A stretch of DNA of 39,956 nt, from NCBI GenBank assembly GCA_049589355.1, contig JBAWAP010000056.1:1-39956 (forward strand), given 5' to 3'. Shown here piece by piece: positions 1 through 7,540 of the stretch (the first letter of the stretch is position 1; the number at the start of each line of letters is the position of its first letter). A program made the translations under genes and the position numbers. The stretch comes from JBAWAP01 sp049589355 (GTDB lineage: Bacteria > Chloroflexota > Anaerolineae > VGOG01). The notes under the pieces were generated by a model, which was not told where the DNA came from, ran no database searches, and saw only the letters and a program-made list of their open reading frames with translations.

Positions 1-2
1 CA

Positions 3-515
3 TCTGCTGTATTTGGTATTCCGGCCACTCGCGTGTTTGGTCGAAACAGTGACTTTACTGAGCCGAACTGCCTTGCCAATGCAGAAGACCCTATATGTGG
101 CCCCTGGGAACCTGCTTTTGATTCACGGGGTCGCATGGTCATCGGATTTAATGGCTATTTAGGGCTGCGCTTTCTAATGGTTTACCAAGATCCGTTGACA
201 AACCCTATGCCGATAGCTGCCTTGGGCGACTTTCACTCTATGCCCTTTTCAGCACGATTTGATCAGTTTGACAATCTGTACATCCTCGACGGCAACCGCA
301 GCCGTATCTTGATCTACCGAAATCGCGAAGTAACGCCCACATCGACAGCGACCCCGACGGCCACGTCTACGCCAACGGCCACCGATACGCCAACGCCCAG
401 GCCGACTAGCATGCCAACGCCCACACCGACAGCGCCCCCGACGGCCACGTTTACGCCGACGGCTACGTTGACACCATATCGGGTCTACCTACCTCTCATC
501 CTGCGCAACCGCTGA
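3..515 (+). CDS. C-terminal part of an exported NHL-repeat-like protein with TPT linker and YLPL tail (5' partial)
   Basis: The frame is open from base 3 to the stop at 513-515, so the gene begins left of the window; the GTG at 33 is not a convincing start. The visible N-terminal part (D-x-x-G-R-M, F-D-Q-F-D-N-L-Y-I-L-D-x-N-R) reads like the last blades of an NHL/SMP-30-type beta-propeller. A linker of about 45 residues rich in Thr and Pro (repeats of TPT/TAT) follows. The protein ends in YRVYLPLILRNR. Thr/Pro linkers of this kind are typical of extracellular proteins, so the product is probably secreted or surface-attached. The terminal tail closely resembles that of the glycoside hydrolase ending at 5135 and may be a shared sorting or anchoring signal. 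The substrate or ligand cannot be told. Confidence 0.75.
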   Translation, partial: SAVFGIPATRVFGRNSDFTEPNCLANAEDPICGPWEPAFDSRGRMVIGFNGYLGLRFLMVYQDPLTNPMPIAALGDFHSMPFSARFDQFDNLYILDGNRSRILIYRNREVTPTSTATPTATSTPTATDTPTPRPTSMPTPTPTAPPTATFTPTATLTPYRVYLPLILRNR

Positions 516-625
516 GGGGCCTCAACGCGCCGGGGTGGGCACTGTCCCGCCCTGACCCCCAAAACAACAAACGACGGCGAACTGCGCCTAACCAGTGTGG
601 AGGTAACTTCTGAGGAGAGAAACCG

Positions 626-1675
626 ATGACCAGATATTTCAACGTCCTGCTCATCTTCGCCCCGGTGGCCATCCTGGGCGAGTTTCTGGGTTGGAGCCCG
701 ACGCTTGTCTTCTGGAGCGCGGCGCTGGCGGTGATTCCGCTCGCAGGCATCCTGGGCGAGGCCACGGAGGAGTTGGCCGCGCACACGGGGCCAAAACTGA
801 GCGGTTTCCTCAACGGCACGCTGGGCAACGCCGCCGAGCTTATCATCACTATCTTCGCCATCAAGGAAGGGCTGCTGGACCTGGTGAAGGCGTCCATCAC
901 TGGCTCCATCCTGGGCAACCTGCTGCTGGTGCTGGGACTGAGCATCCTGCTGGGTGGGCTGCGCCACGGGGTGCAGCAGTTCGACCGCACCCAGGCCAGC
1001 GTCAACGCCACCATGCTCTTCCTGGCCCTCATCGCCCTGGGCATCCCCTCGCTGTTCAGTCATAGCATCGAGGTCAAAAACCACGCCGGGGTGGAGTACC
1101 TGAGCCTGGGCACGGCGGCGGTGATGATCCTCATCTATGCCCTGAGCGTCGTCTTCTCGTTCCAATGGGGTGTTGAACCAGAGCTGGCTCACGAAGCACA
1201 CGCTGTTACAGGCTGGAGCGTGGGCAAGGCGGTGGCGTTTCTAATCGGCTCCACGGTCTTCATCGCCTGGCTGAGCGAGATTTTGGTGGGGACGGTGGAG
1301 CCTATGGTGCACGCCTTGGGCCTCTCCGAGTTCTTCGTGGGCATCATTATCGTGCCCCTCATCGGCAACGTGGCCGAGCACCTGGTGGCGGTGCAGGCGG
1401 CGATGAAGAATCACATGGAGCTGAGCATGTCCGTCTCCCTGGGCTCCAGCCTGCAGATCGCCCTCTTCGTCGCTCCCGCGCTGGTCTTTATCAGTTTGCT
1501 GCTGGGTAACCCACTAACGTTGGTATTCGACCAGTTCGAGCTTATCGCCCTGGGCGGGGCGGCCCTCATCGCTTCTTCGGCGGCGCGGGATGGGGAATCG
1601 AACTGGCTGGAAGGAGCCCAATTGCTGGTGGTCTACGTGATTATCGGATTGGCGTTCTTCTTCTTGCCGATGTAG
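626..1675 (+). CDS. cax: Calcium/cation:proton antiporter (CaCA superfamily, CAX type)
   Basis: 349 residues, almost entirely hydrophobic, with about ten or eleven predicted membrane spans. The two inverted repeat signatures of the CaCA superfamily are clear: G-N-A-A-E-L near residue 70 and G-N-V-A-E-H near residue 245. Each carries the acidic residue that binds the cation, and each is followed by a G-S-x-L-G-N or G-S-S-L-Q helix. The length matches bacterial Cax/ChaA proteins (about 350-370). The ATG at 626 follows an AGGAG-like site (TGAGGAGAG). It should sit in the cytoplasmic membrane and export Ca2+ (or another cation) in exchange for protons. It stands alone on this strand, with no visible metal regulator beside it. 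Exact ion specificity cannot be read from sequence. Confidence 0.93.
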   Translation: MTRYFNVLLIFAPVAILGEFLGWSPTLVFWSAALAVIPLAGILGEATEELAAHTGPKLSGFLNGTLGNAAELIITIFAIKEGLLDLVKASITGSILGNLLLVLGLSILLGGLRHGVQQFDRTQASVNATMLFLALIALGIPSLFSHSIEVKNHAGVEYLSLGTAAVMILIYALSVVFSFQWGVEPELAHEAHAVTGWSVGKAVAFLIGSTVFIAWLSEILVGTVEPMVHALGLSEFFVGIIIVPLIGNVAEHLVAVQAAMKNHMELSMSVSLGSSLQIALFVAPALVFISLLLGNPLTLVFDQFELIALGGAALIASSAARDGESNWLEGAQLLVVYVIIGLAFFFLPM

Positions 1676-1677
1676 GA

Positions 1678-1705
1678 TACGTAGTGCGTATTGCGTGCTG
1701 CGTGA
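1678..1705. repeat. Degenerate heptamer tandem repeat (TGCGTnn)
   Basis: Four successive 7-base units, TACGTAG, TGCGTAT, TGCGTGC and TGCGTGA, directly after the stop codon of the antiporter. It is one of several heptamer tracts in the window, each with a different core sequence. Confidence 0.6.
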
Positions 1706-1715
1706 TTGGTAAATG

Positions 1716-1776
1716 AAAAATCCTCCTGCAATCCCCTCACTCTCTTCGTGCTGGGGGAAAAGGGAAATGCAGGAGG
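1716..1776 (-). terminator. Probable intrinsic terminator after the TumE-like pseudogene
   Basis: Inverted repeat CCTCCTGCA (1722-1730) and TGCAGGAGG (1768-1776), a perfect 9-bp stem with a long GC-rich loop. Read on the minus strand it is followed by a short T tract (complement of 1716-1720). It lies just downstream of the minus-strand gene ending at 1795. The loop is long, so this is a moderate call. Confidence 0.45.
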
Positions 1777-1794
1777 GTTATCTGAGCTTGGCGT

Positions 1795-2042
1795 TTACTT
1801 TTTCAACAGCCGCTCTACCTCCTCGATCAATGCGGGGAGATTGGGGCGTGTAAAGGAAAGTTCGGGCGCGGGAACACGATGCCGCTTGATATCAGGAGAA
1901 ACGTGCTTGTGATGAGGGTAGGAACTGCCTCGGCAGCAAACGGGCCGATGCGGTACGCGGTAAGGGTAGAGGAGCGGATAGACGGAAACTGATCCGGCAG
2001 GTTGGCGATCAGGAGGCAATAGTCCTCGAATGTGGGGAGCAT
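1795..2042 (-). pseudogene. Broken TumE-family (DUF6516) toxin gene
   Basis: Two overlapping minus-strand frames carry the two ends of one protein family. From ATG 2042 the reading is MLPTFEDYCLLIANLPDQFP..., matching the usual start of DUF6516/TumE proteins. In another frame, ending at 1795, it is YPHHKHVSPDIKRHRVPAPE... and then SFTRPNLPALIEEVERLL, the family's typical C-terminus. The family is about 110-130 residues long. Here the centre (roughly 40-60 residues) is missing and the ends are joined out of frame near the A-A-E-A / S-S-Y-P-H-H-K-H junction. The start lies 1 bp after the stop of the upstream gene, the normal toxin-antitoxin arrangement. I conclude from the pattern that the toxin is inactive; family recognition rests on remembered motifs. 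Confidence 0.7.
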
Positions 2043-2043
2043 G

Positions 2044-2331
2044 TCATGCCTCGGTCAGGGCTGCCCAATGTGGACGCAATGGGATGGGCGTTCCGGGGCT
2101 GGCGCTGCGCACGATCAGCAAACGCTCACGCAAGGCTGCCTCATAGGCGCGCTGCCGCTCCTGCCGCAGTTCGTAGTAACCAACCCAACGGATCAGATCA
2201 CGGCTCTGTTCCAACTCGCCCAGCCGGTACAACGTGTACAGGTCTTCGGAGAGCAACCCATATTGCTGTTCGAGTTCCTGCAAGCGTGCGTCCAATCCGT
2301 GGATGTCTTGAAGGATCTCTTCGAGTGTCAT
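2044..2331 (-). CDS. Small coiled-coil protein, partner of a TumE-type toxin gene
   Basis: 95 residues, strongly charged and helical, starting MTLEEILQDIHGLDARLQELEQQYGLLSEDLYTLYRLGE. Proteins of this kind (L-x-x-x-E-x-x-Y-G-x-x-S-E-x-F/L-Y-x-x-Y) commonly sit just upstream of DUF6516/TumE-like genes in Chloroflexota and cyanobacteria, and probably act as the antitoxin or binding partner. No DNA-binding motif is evident. The start at 2331 is fixed by a good upstream promoter (-10 at 2359-2364). The frame is intact although the following toxin gene is broken, as expected for a decayed toxin-antitoxin pair in which only the toxin needed to be lost. Partnership is inferred from neighbours. Confidence 0.65.
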   Translation of the reverse strand: MTLEEILQDIHGLDARLQELEQQYGLLSEDLYTLYRLGELEQSRDLIRWVGYYELRQERQRAYEAALRERLLIVRSASPGTPIPLRPHWAALTEA

Positions 2332-2358
2332 GGTAGTATCCTCTCACCTCCAGGCTAT

Positions 2359-2387
2359 ATACTATATCACCTGCCCGAAATTGTCAA
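2359..2387 (-). promoter_or_regulatory. Sigma-70-type promoter for the toxin-antitoxin-like pair
   Basis: On the minus strand: -35 TTGACA (complement of 2382-2387), 17-bp spacer, -10 TAGTAT (complement of 2359-2364). The gene start at 2331 lies about 20 bases past the expected transcription start. Confidence 0.6.
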
Positions 2388-2429
2388 GAGGTGCAGAGGA
2401 GCAAGGGTGCAGGGAGCAGGAGACTGGAC
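2386..2429. repeat. Degenerate 7/8-mer purine-rich tandem repeat
   Basis: Successive units of the form AGAGGTGC, AGAGGAGC, AAGGGTGC, AGGGAGC, AGGAGAC upstream of the glycoside hydrolase start. The low-complexity period is 7-8 bases, like the other heptamer tracts here. Confidence 0.45.
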
Positions 2430-2447
2430 GTTTATTTGGAGGAGACT

Positions 2448-5135
2448 ATGCTGCGCAAAGCCATTATCTCAGCAATAATCTTGATCTCAGCGGTGGCGGT
2501 TGGGGGAGCAGCGGGACTGTCTTCCGCTTCCGAGCGCAACTCGATTGACGTTGCCGTCCCATCCAACGCGAACTTCGGCCTCTGCTTCGTCAGCGCCGCT
2601 GATAATCTAGCCAATGAGACGCGCTACGACGGCGCGCTGGAGGCCGGTGCGCAGTGGGATCGTTGGCCGCTCTATTGGTATTGGGTGGACGAAGGCGGTT
2701 ACGTCGGTCCTCACAGCGGTGGCTATCACGACTATGACACGCTGGTGATCCAGGAAATCGCCCACGGCCTCACGCCCATCGCCATCCTGCTGGGCACGCC
2801 CGACCAGCGCGCCACGGGCGGCTCCCCCAGCGTCCCCCCACCTCGCGTGCAGGATAAGGTCTTTCCAGTGCTGGGACGGGTCACGCCGCAGCAGGGCGAG
2901 GTGAGCACCGCTGCCTCACCACCTATCGGCCTCTTCGAGCCCATCTTTGCCGACGGTAGCGACATCCCCGCCCCAGGCAAGGTGATCCATCAAGGCAACA
3001 GTTGGGCGGTTTTTGTCTCCAACACGGTGCAGCGCTATAAGCCCGGCGGCGATTTGGCCCAGGATCAGGGCTGGGGCGATGGCGTTGGCATCCGCTACTG
3101 GGAGATCTGGAACGAGCCCGACCTGAACCAGTTCTGGAGCGGCACAGTAAAAGAGTATTATCGCTTGTTACAGGTTGCCTATCAGACCATCCAGGCAACG
3201 GATCCCGAAGCGACAGTCCTCCTCGGCGGGCTGGCGTTTTTTAAGAAGCCAGGCTGGCTGTCCGACTTGCTAGCCCAGACCAGTAGCGATCCGACAAAGG
3301 CATACTTTGATGTTCTTTCATTCCATTACTTCTGGAATGTCTATCATGGCGGCACGGAACACTGGTTGTTGGAGACTCGCAAAACGCTGAGCGGCAACGG
3401 CTTGTCACACGTGCCCATCTGGATCACAGAAAGTGGTGTGCCGGTGTGGGACGACTTCCCGGCCACGGCTTTCAGCGTCCCGTCTGACAGCCCCTGGCGA
3501 GGTACAATGGAGGAGCAGGCCGCCTACGTGATTCAGAACGCAGCGGTGGCCTTGTACTACGGCGTGGAGCGATATTATCACTTCATGCTCCACGACGACT
3601 GCGGTAACGTTCCCGTCGGCCCAGATGCCTTTGGCTTGCGGCAGAACTTTTCGCCGCACCCTTGCAACCTCCCCGGCAGCAGCCCCCAAGGTAAGCGCCG
3701 CCCCTCTTACGCCGCCTACCAACTGGCTGCCGAACAGTTCCGAGATCCGACCACCCTCTGGCGGAAGAAAAAGAGCGGGCAAGACCAGATTGCCTTTTAC
3801 CGCGCTGGCGACCAATCGCGGGTGCTGGCACTCTGGGCCACCGGCGGTGTCACCGTCACGGCTGCGGTCAGCGCCACCGGTGATACAGGGCAACTCTATT
3901 GGATCGAACCAATTTCCTCCCCCTTGGGTACCACTGGCATCAGCCGCACGCTGACCCTCACCCCCACCAGCGGCATTTACACCCTGTCGCTCCCTCCGGC
4001 CACCAACCAGAACTCCGACCCGCCCAGCACTACCGAATATTTTATCGGCGGACGGCCCTACCTGCTGGTGGAGCGCGACACACGGCCACCCATCTCCAGT
4101 GTGGAACCACTCCCGTCGTCCAGCGGCCTGGGTTTCGTGGTGCGCTGGGGGGGAGAGGATTTGGGCTCTGGCATCGCTAGCTATGATGTCTTCTACAACG
4201 TTGACGGGGGACCGTTTACGACATGGTTCACCGAGACCCTGGGCACCAGTGCCTCCTGCGCGGGCACGGTGGGTTCCGCCTACGGCTTTGCCGTTCGCGC
4301 CAGGGACAGGGCAGGCAACGTGGAGCCAATCCCCACAGCGCCTCAAGCCACCACGTTGGTCGTGGCTGGCACCCCTGTGTCTGGCACGGTGATTGACGCG
4401 GATGGCGGAGCAGTCGTGGGTGCCACCGTCACCATCAGCGGCACCAACACCTTGGACGATGTTACCAGCGGCGAAGGCGGGCTCTGGTCGGCGACGTTGT
4501 TGGAGGGCGAATACGCCTTTCACGCCAGCGCGCCCGGCTACGGCACGTGGCCAGCACCTCGCTACGTGACCGTCGGCGACTCGACCCACGTCACCCTCAC
4601 GCTGGCCCCGCCGGTCAATGCCGTGGCTGCTGGCGATTTTGAGGGCCCGAACGTCTGGGATGCCTGGGCACGGCCCTACGGCGAGATTTCGCTCTCGCCG
4701 GAGGCCTTCGATGGGCAGGCCGCCGCGCTTCTGGGAAGCGGAGCCGGGTGGTCAGTACCGTGTCTCCAAAATGGTCAACCCGGCGAACTGTGGACTTTGA
4801 AGCAGACGGTGAGCGTACTGCAAGGCTACCCGTCAACCCTGTCGTTCCTGTCTGCCATCTCTACCACGCAAACGGCCTTTGACTATGCCTGGCTGGAGGT
4901 GGTCATTCTGGACGACGGCCAGCGGTACTATCTCGTGCCTTGGGGTGAGCTGTGGCAAGCCTCCGATTGGACCCTCACCTCGTTGGATCTATCGGCGTGG
5001 CAGGGACAGACGGTGGACGTGCTCTTCCAGGTCGTCCACTGCTCGGCCCAATCCTTCACGGCCACCCTGGATCGGGTGAGCGTGGGCTCTGCCAGGCTGC
5101 CATACCGCATTTTCCTACCTCTGGCTATGAAGTAA
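2448..5135 (+). CDS. Secreted multidomain glycoside hydrolase (TIM barrel) with FN3-like, CarboxypepD-regulatory-like and C-terminal beta domains
   Basis: 895 residues from ATG 2448, which has GGAGGAG just upstream and opens a signal peptide (MLRKAIISAIILISAVAVGGAAG). An earlier in-frame start at 2391 lacks the signal and lies in repeat DNA. Residues about 35-440 form a (beta/alpha)8-type hydrolase of the GH5/GH39-like clan. It has the acid/base Glu in W-N-E-P (E223) and a nucleophile Glu in W-I-T-E-S (E328). An FN3-like module follows (about 550-640), then a carboxypeptidase-regulatory-like fold (G-x-V-x-D-A-D-G-G-A-V-V-G-A-x-V), then a jelly-roll-like domain. The end PYRIFLPLAMK matches the tail of the protein ending at 515. 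It probably degrades or remodels an extracellular polysaccharide. The specific GH family and substrate are not certain. Confidence 0.82.
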   Translation: MLRKAIISAIILISAVAVGGAAGLSSASERNSIDVAVPSNANFGLCFVSAADNLANETRYDGALEAGAQWDRWPLYWYWVDEGGYVGPHSGGYHDYDTLVIQEIAHGLTPIAILLGTPDQRATGGSPSVPPPRVQDKVFPVLGRVTPQQGEVSTAASPPIGLFEPIFADGSDIPAPGKVIHQGNSWAVFVSNTVQRYKPGGDLAQDQGWGDGVGIRYWEIWNEPDLNQFWSGTVKEYYRLLQVAYQTIQATDPEATVLLGGLAFFKKPGWLSDLLAQTSSDPTKAYFDVLSFHYFWNVYHGGTEHWLLETRKTLSGNGLSHVPIWITESGVPVWDDFPATAFSVPSDSPWRGTMEEQAAYVIQNAAVALYYGVERYYHFMLHDDCGNVPVGPDAFGLRQNFSPHPCNLPGSSPQGKRRPSYAAYQLAAEQFRDPTTLWRKKKSGQDQIAFYRAGDQSRVLALWATGGVTVTAAVSATGDTGQLYWIEPISSPLGTTGISRTLTLTPTSGIYTLSLPPATNQNSDPPSTTEYFIGGRPYLLVERDTRPPISSVEPLPSSSGLGFVVRWGGEDLGSGIASYDVFYNVDGGPFTTWFTETLGTSASCAGTVGSAYGFAVRARDRAGNVEPIPTAPQATTLVVAGTPVSGTVIDADGGAVVGATVTISGTNTLDDVTSGEGGLWSATLLEGEYAFHASAPGYGTWPAPRYVTVGDSTHVTLTLAPPVNAVAAGDFEGPNVWDAWARPYGEISLSPEAFDGQAAALLGSGAGWSVPCLQNGQPGELWTLKQTVSVLQGYPSTLSFLSAISTTQTAFDYAWLEVVILDDGQRYYLVPWGELWQASDWTLTSLDLSAWQGQTVDVLFQVVHCSAQSFTATLDRVSVGSARLPYRIFLPLAMK

Positions 5136-5194
5136 TCAATCCCTTATGGTTTTGGTGATACAGAGATAAGCATGTCCATTGGCCCTCACTCACC

Positions 5195-5285
5195 CCTTCG
5201 ACTTCGCTCAGGGCAGGCCCCGCCCTTCGGGCAATCCCTCCCTCTCCCGAAATCGGGAGAGGGAGGAGGACGGGGGGAGGGAGAG
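5195..5285. repeat. REP-like palindromic repeat cluster
   Basis: This gap holds a CCTTCGACTTCGCTCAGGG box (5195-5213), a fragment of a dispersed repeat seen again in reverse at 27189-27212. A perfect 14-bp hairpin follows (5237-5250 with 5253-5266, CCTCCCTCTCCCGA and its complement, 2-base loop). The CCCTCTCCC/GGGAGAGGG stem is the same type as in the repeats at 8355, 8828 and 34330. It lies between the glycoside hydrolase and the nitroreductase and could also work as a transcript end. Confidence 0.75.
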
Positions 5286-5307
5286 GGCAGAAAGCGAGGA
5301 GTGAAAC

Positions 5308-5886
5308 ATGCTAGAAGATCTCGTTCGTAAGAACCGCAGTTACCGCCGTTTTCACCAGGATGTCCCGGTTGATCTTGAGACGCTGCGGGCGCTGGTGAAC
5401 CTGGCGCGGCTCTCGGCCTCTGCAAACAATCTGCAGCCGCTCAAGTACATCCTCAGTTGCGAGCCGGAGACGAACGCACGCATCTTCCCCCACACGCGCT
5501 GGGCGGGCTATCTGGATTGGCCCGGCCCGGCGGAGGGCGAGCGTCCGGCGGCGTACATCGTCATCCTGGGCGACACGGAGATCCGCAAGTCCTTCGGCTG
5601 CGACCACGGCATCGCTGCCCAATCCATCATGCTCGGCGCGACGGAGCGGGGCCTGGGTGGCTGCATGATCGGCTCCATTGACCATAGCGGGCTCCGGCAG
5701 GCACTCGACATCCCAGACCGTTACGACATCCTGCTCTTGCTGGCGCTGGGCAAGCCCAAGGAGACGGTGGTGCTCGAAGAAGTGGGCTCCGATGGTGACA
5801 TCCGGTACTACCGTGATGCTGAGGATGTGCACCACGTGCCCAAGCGCTCCCTAGACGAATTGATCCTACGAGAATATGGTAGGTGA
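5308..5886 (+). CDS. Nitroreductase-family flavoprotein
   Basis: 192 residues. The N-terminus has the family's R-S-Y-R-R-F phosphate-binding motif (residues 10-15) and S-A-S-A-N-N-L-Q-P-L-K-Y (about 36-47), the usual FMN-contacting S-x-x-N-x-Q-P segment. Further on are D-H-G-I-A-A-Q-S-I-M-L and G-L-G-G-C-M, the dimer and FMN signature, then the L-A-L-G-K-P-K-E end motif. Such proteins are homodimeric FMN enzymes that use NAD(P)H to reduce nitro compounds, quinones or enones; the natural substrate is unknown. The start has GAGGAG upstream. A large imperfect hairpin follows the stop at once, so it may be transcribed apart from the DUF488 genes downstream. Confidence 0.9.
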   Translation: MLEDLVRKNRSYRRFHQDVPVDLETLRALVNLARLSASANNLQPLKYILSCEPETNARIFPHTRWAGYLDWPGPAEGERPAAYIVILGDTEIRKSFGCDHGIAAQSIMLGATERGLGGCMIGSIDHSGLRQALDIPDRYDILLLLALGKPKETVVLEEVGSDGDIRYYRDAEDVHHVPKRSLDELILREYGR

Positions 5887-5888
5887 TT

Positions 5889-5954
5889 GGTCAGATGGTC
5901 CTTGGTCGAGTAGTCCGAGAACCGAAAGACCACTTGACCAAGGACCATCCGACC
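5889..5954. repeat. Large imperfect palindrome built from GGTC/GACC units
   Basis: GGTCAGATGGTCCTTGGTC (5889-5907) faces GACCAAGGACCATCCGACC (5936-5954), a 19-bp stem with one mismatch. The pairing continues inward for 8 more bases with two mismatches, around a 12-base loop. The arm is itself a 7/8-base tandem (TTGACCA, AGGACCA, TCCGACCA, TTTGACCA up to about 5966). It lies between the nitroreductase stop and the DUF488 start and could act as a terminator or be a REP-like repeat. Confidence 0.7.
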
Positions 5955-5976
5955 ATTTGACCAAGGAGAAGCTGTT

Positions 5977-6510
5977 ATGCCAATTCTCCATCATCCATCA
6001 TCCAACATCCAACCTCCAACTTCCATCCTCTACACCGTCGGCCACAGCGACCACACCACCGCAGCCTTCGTTGACCTGCTGCGTCGCCACGGCATCACCC
6101 TGGTGGTGGATGTGCGCAGCCAGCCCTACAGCCGCTGGGCACACCAGTTCAACCGTGAGACCCTGGCCCGTGACCTCCAGGATGCTGGCATCGCCTACCG
6201 ATTCATGGGCGACGCCCTCGGTGGCCGCCCCGCCGATCCCACCCTGTACGACCCCGGCCAGGAGCACCCCGACTACCAGCGTGTGGAGCAGACGCCCGCC
6301 TACCAGTCCGGCATTGACCAACTGCTCGACTTGGCCCAGACCGAACAGGTGGCCGTGATGTGCAGCGAGGGTGACTATCGCTGCTGCCACCGCTACTTTC
6401 TCATCACCCAGACCACGCTAGAGCGCGGCGTTCGTGTGCTCCACATCCAACCTGATGGCACCACGGTCGAGGGGAAGCGGATACCACAGCAACTCTCGCT
6501 GTTCGAGTAG
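5977..6510 (+). CDS. DUF488 family protein, first of a pair
   Basis: 177 residues, ATG preceded by AAGGAG. The first 16-18 residues are encoded by a 7-base tandem repeat (5984-6032), so the true domain starts at about L-Y-T-V-G-H-S (residue 18). It has the DUF488 hallmarks: T-V-G-H-S near the start, D-V-R-S-x-P-Y-S-R (about 45-53), and the cysteine/histidine motif M-C-S-E-G-D-Y-R-C-C-H-R near residue 128. It ends in QQLSLFE. DUF488 has no settled biochemical role; the C-S-E-x4-C-H-R motif suggests a metal or reactive-thiol site. A second DUF488 gene follows with only 11 bp between, and a dual-OB-like gene and recQ lie downstream, so a role linked to nucleic acids is possible. Confidence 0.85.
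   Translation: MPILHHPSSNIQPPTSILYTVGHSDHTTAAFVDLLRRHGITLVVDVRSQPYSRWAHQFNRETLARDLQDAGIAYRFMGDALGGRPADPTLYDPGQEHPDYQRVEQTPAYQSGIDQLLDLAQTEQVAVMCSEGDYRCCHRYFLITQTTLERGVRVLHIQPDGTTVEGKRIPQQLSLFE
5984..6032 (+). repeat. Heptamer tandem repeat inside the 5' end of a DUF488 gene
   Basis: Seven units: TTCTCCA, TCATCCA, TCATCCA, ACATCCA, ACCTCCA, ACTTCCA, TCCTCTA. They begin 4 bases after the ATG at 5977-5979 and encode His/Pro/Ser-rich residues that do not belong to the DUF488 fold. Confidence 0.8.
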
Positions 6511-6521
6511 TGGAGGGACAG

Positions 6522-6962
6522 ATGCCTACTGTCTACACCATTGGTTACAAGGGCAAACCCCTGGCGACGTTCATCGGGCAACTGCGCGAGGCTGGCGTGG
6601 ACGCGGTGATTGACGTTCGCCTGCGCAACACCTCCCACCTGGCCGGCTACACCAAACGCGACGATCTGGCCTTCCTGCTGCGCGAGGGATTCGGCATCGC
6701 CTACGAGCACCACCCCGAACTGGCCCCCACTCCCGAGATCCTCGACGCCTATCGCCATGACCAGGACTGGGCGGCCTACGAATCCCGCTTTCTCCTGCTC
6801 CTGGAGGAGCGGTCTGCCGAAGAGGTAGGTCGCGAGATTCTGACCCGCTATCAATCAGTGTGCCTTCTATGCGCCGAGCCTGAGGCCGATCACTGCCACC
6901 GCCGCTTGGTCGCTGAATACTGGGCTGCGCATTTGCCCGGGTTGACCGGCGTTCATTTGTAG
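6522..6962 (+). CDS. DUF488 family protein, second of a pair
   Basis: 146 residues from ATG 6522, chosen because GGAGGG lies 5 bases upstream; a GTG at 6510 overlaps the previous stop but has no good site. The family pattern is complete: T-I-G-Y-K-G near the start, D-V-R-L-R-N (about 29-34), and near the end C-L-L-C-A-E-P-E-A-D-H-C-H-R. The last motif is the usual DUF488 C-x2-C-A-E-x6-C-H-R and is more canonical than in the upstream copy. The pair probably arose by duplication and is co-transcribed. Function unknown. A DUF488 pair beside a RecQ helicase suggests a DNA maintenance or stress role, but that is inference from neighbours only. Confidence 0.88.
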   Translation: MPTVYTIGYKGKPLATFIGQLREAGVDAVIDVRLRNTSHLAGYTKRDDLAFLLREGFGIAYEHHPELAPTPEILDAYRHDQDWAAYESRFLLLLEERSAEEVGREILTRYQSVCLLCAEPEADHCHRRLVAEYWAAHLPGLTGVHL

Positions 6963-6985
6963 GAACAGCTATGCACATTGATGTG

Positions 6986-7066
6986 TTGCGGCAACGGATC
7001 GTCAGCAGATAAGCGAATAAGAGAGGCTCAAGTATCCGCTTATCCGCTCCCCATCCGCTGCGGCAA
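6986..7066 (+). repeat. Palindromic repeat A, left flank of the GxxExxY gene
   Basis: Begins TTGCGGCAACGGAT and ends ATCCGCTGCGGCAAC. It contains an internal stem AGCGAATAAG / CTTATCCGCT (one mismatch). It aligns without gaps over about 78 bases with 7542-7620 at roughly 80% identity by eye, in the same orientation. Confidence 0.8.
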
Positions 7067-7100
7067 CAGAAGGCAATAGATAGACGCAAAATCCAAAGAC

Positions 7101-7535
7101 GTGATCCAAGACGCACCCTGGCTCAAATACACCTACAAGATCATCGGCCTGGCCATGGAAGTCCACAATGAACTTGGGCCAGGACATCGAGAACCGGTCT
7201 ACCACAATGCGATGGTGGCCAAGTGCGAGAAAGCAGGCCTCAGTTTCGAAGACGAGCCTTTCATTCCCATTACCCTGGACGACGGCGCAGTCGTCGGAGG
7301 CAACAGTCCTGACCTGGTGGTCGAACAGATTGTCATCGTTGAACTCAAAGCGCGTTCACACCTGATGACCGAAGATGATATGGCGCGTATCATCGGTTAC
7401 TTTGCCGCGCTGCCAGAATGCCCGGTGGCCTTGTTCATCAACTTCGGCCGTCCACGCTTGGAGTATCGCCGCCTGCTCCCGCCCAAGAAAGTCAAGGCAT
7501 TTCAACGCGAAAAGTGGGGCAAGCCGGTCGAGTAG
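7101..7535 (+). CDS. GxxExxY family protein (PD-(D/E)XK nuclease-like)
   Basis: 144 residues from a GTG at 7101 (no strong ribosome site). The name motif is present as G-H-R-E-P-V-Y near residue 29. The core then has S-P-D-L-V-V then V-I-V-E-L-K-A (about 73-86), the D...E-x-K triad of the PD-(D/E)XK nuclease fold. The family is usually 120-135 residues, so this is full length. Members are small, often multicopy in environmental bacteria, and of unknown role. The gene is bracketed by a pair of about 80-bp direct repeats (6986-7066 and 7541-7620) whose outer ends are inverted. It therefore looks like the cargo, or possibly the enzyme, of a small mobile unit inserted between DUF488 and the dual-OB gene. 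Confidence 0.88.
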   Translation: MIQDAPWLKYTYKIIGLAMEVHNELGPGHREPVYHNAMVAKCEKAGLSFEDEPFIPITLDDGAVVGGNSPDLVVEQIVIVELKARSHLMTEDDMARIIGYFAALPECPVALFINFGRPRLEYRRLLPPKKVKAFQREKWGKPVE

Positions 7536-7540
7536 CCCAT

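Noticed and set aside
485..1201. Long minus-strand frame opposite the antiporter
   Set aside because: It is the antisense shadow of a strongly recognised membrane protein; composition is rich in Gln/Arg/His with no family signature and no ribosome site.
3405..4589. 394-residue minus-strand frame inside the glycoside hydrolase
   Set aside because: The plus frame has clear catalytic motifs and domains; the antisense frame is Gly/Arg-rich shadow sequence.
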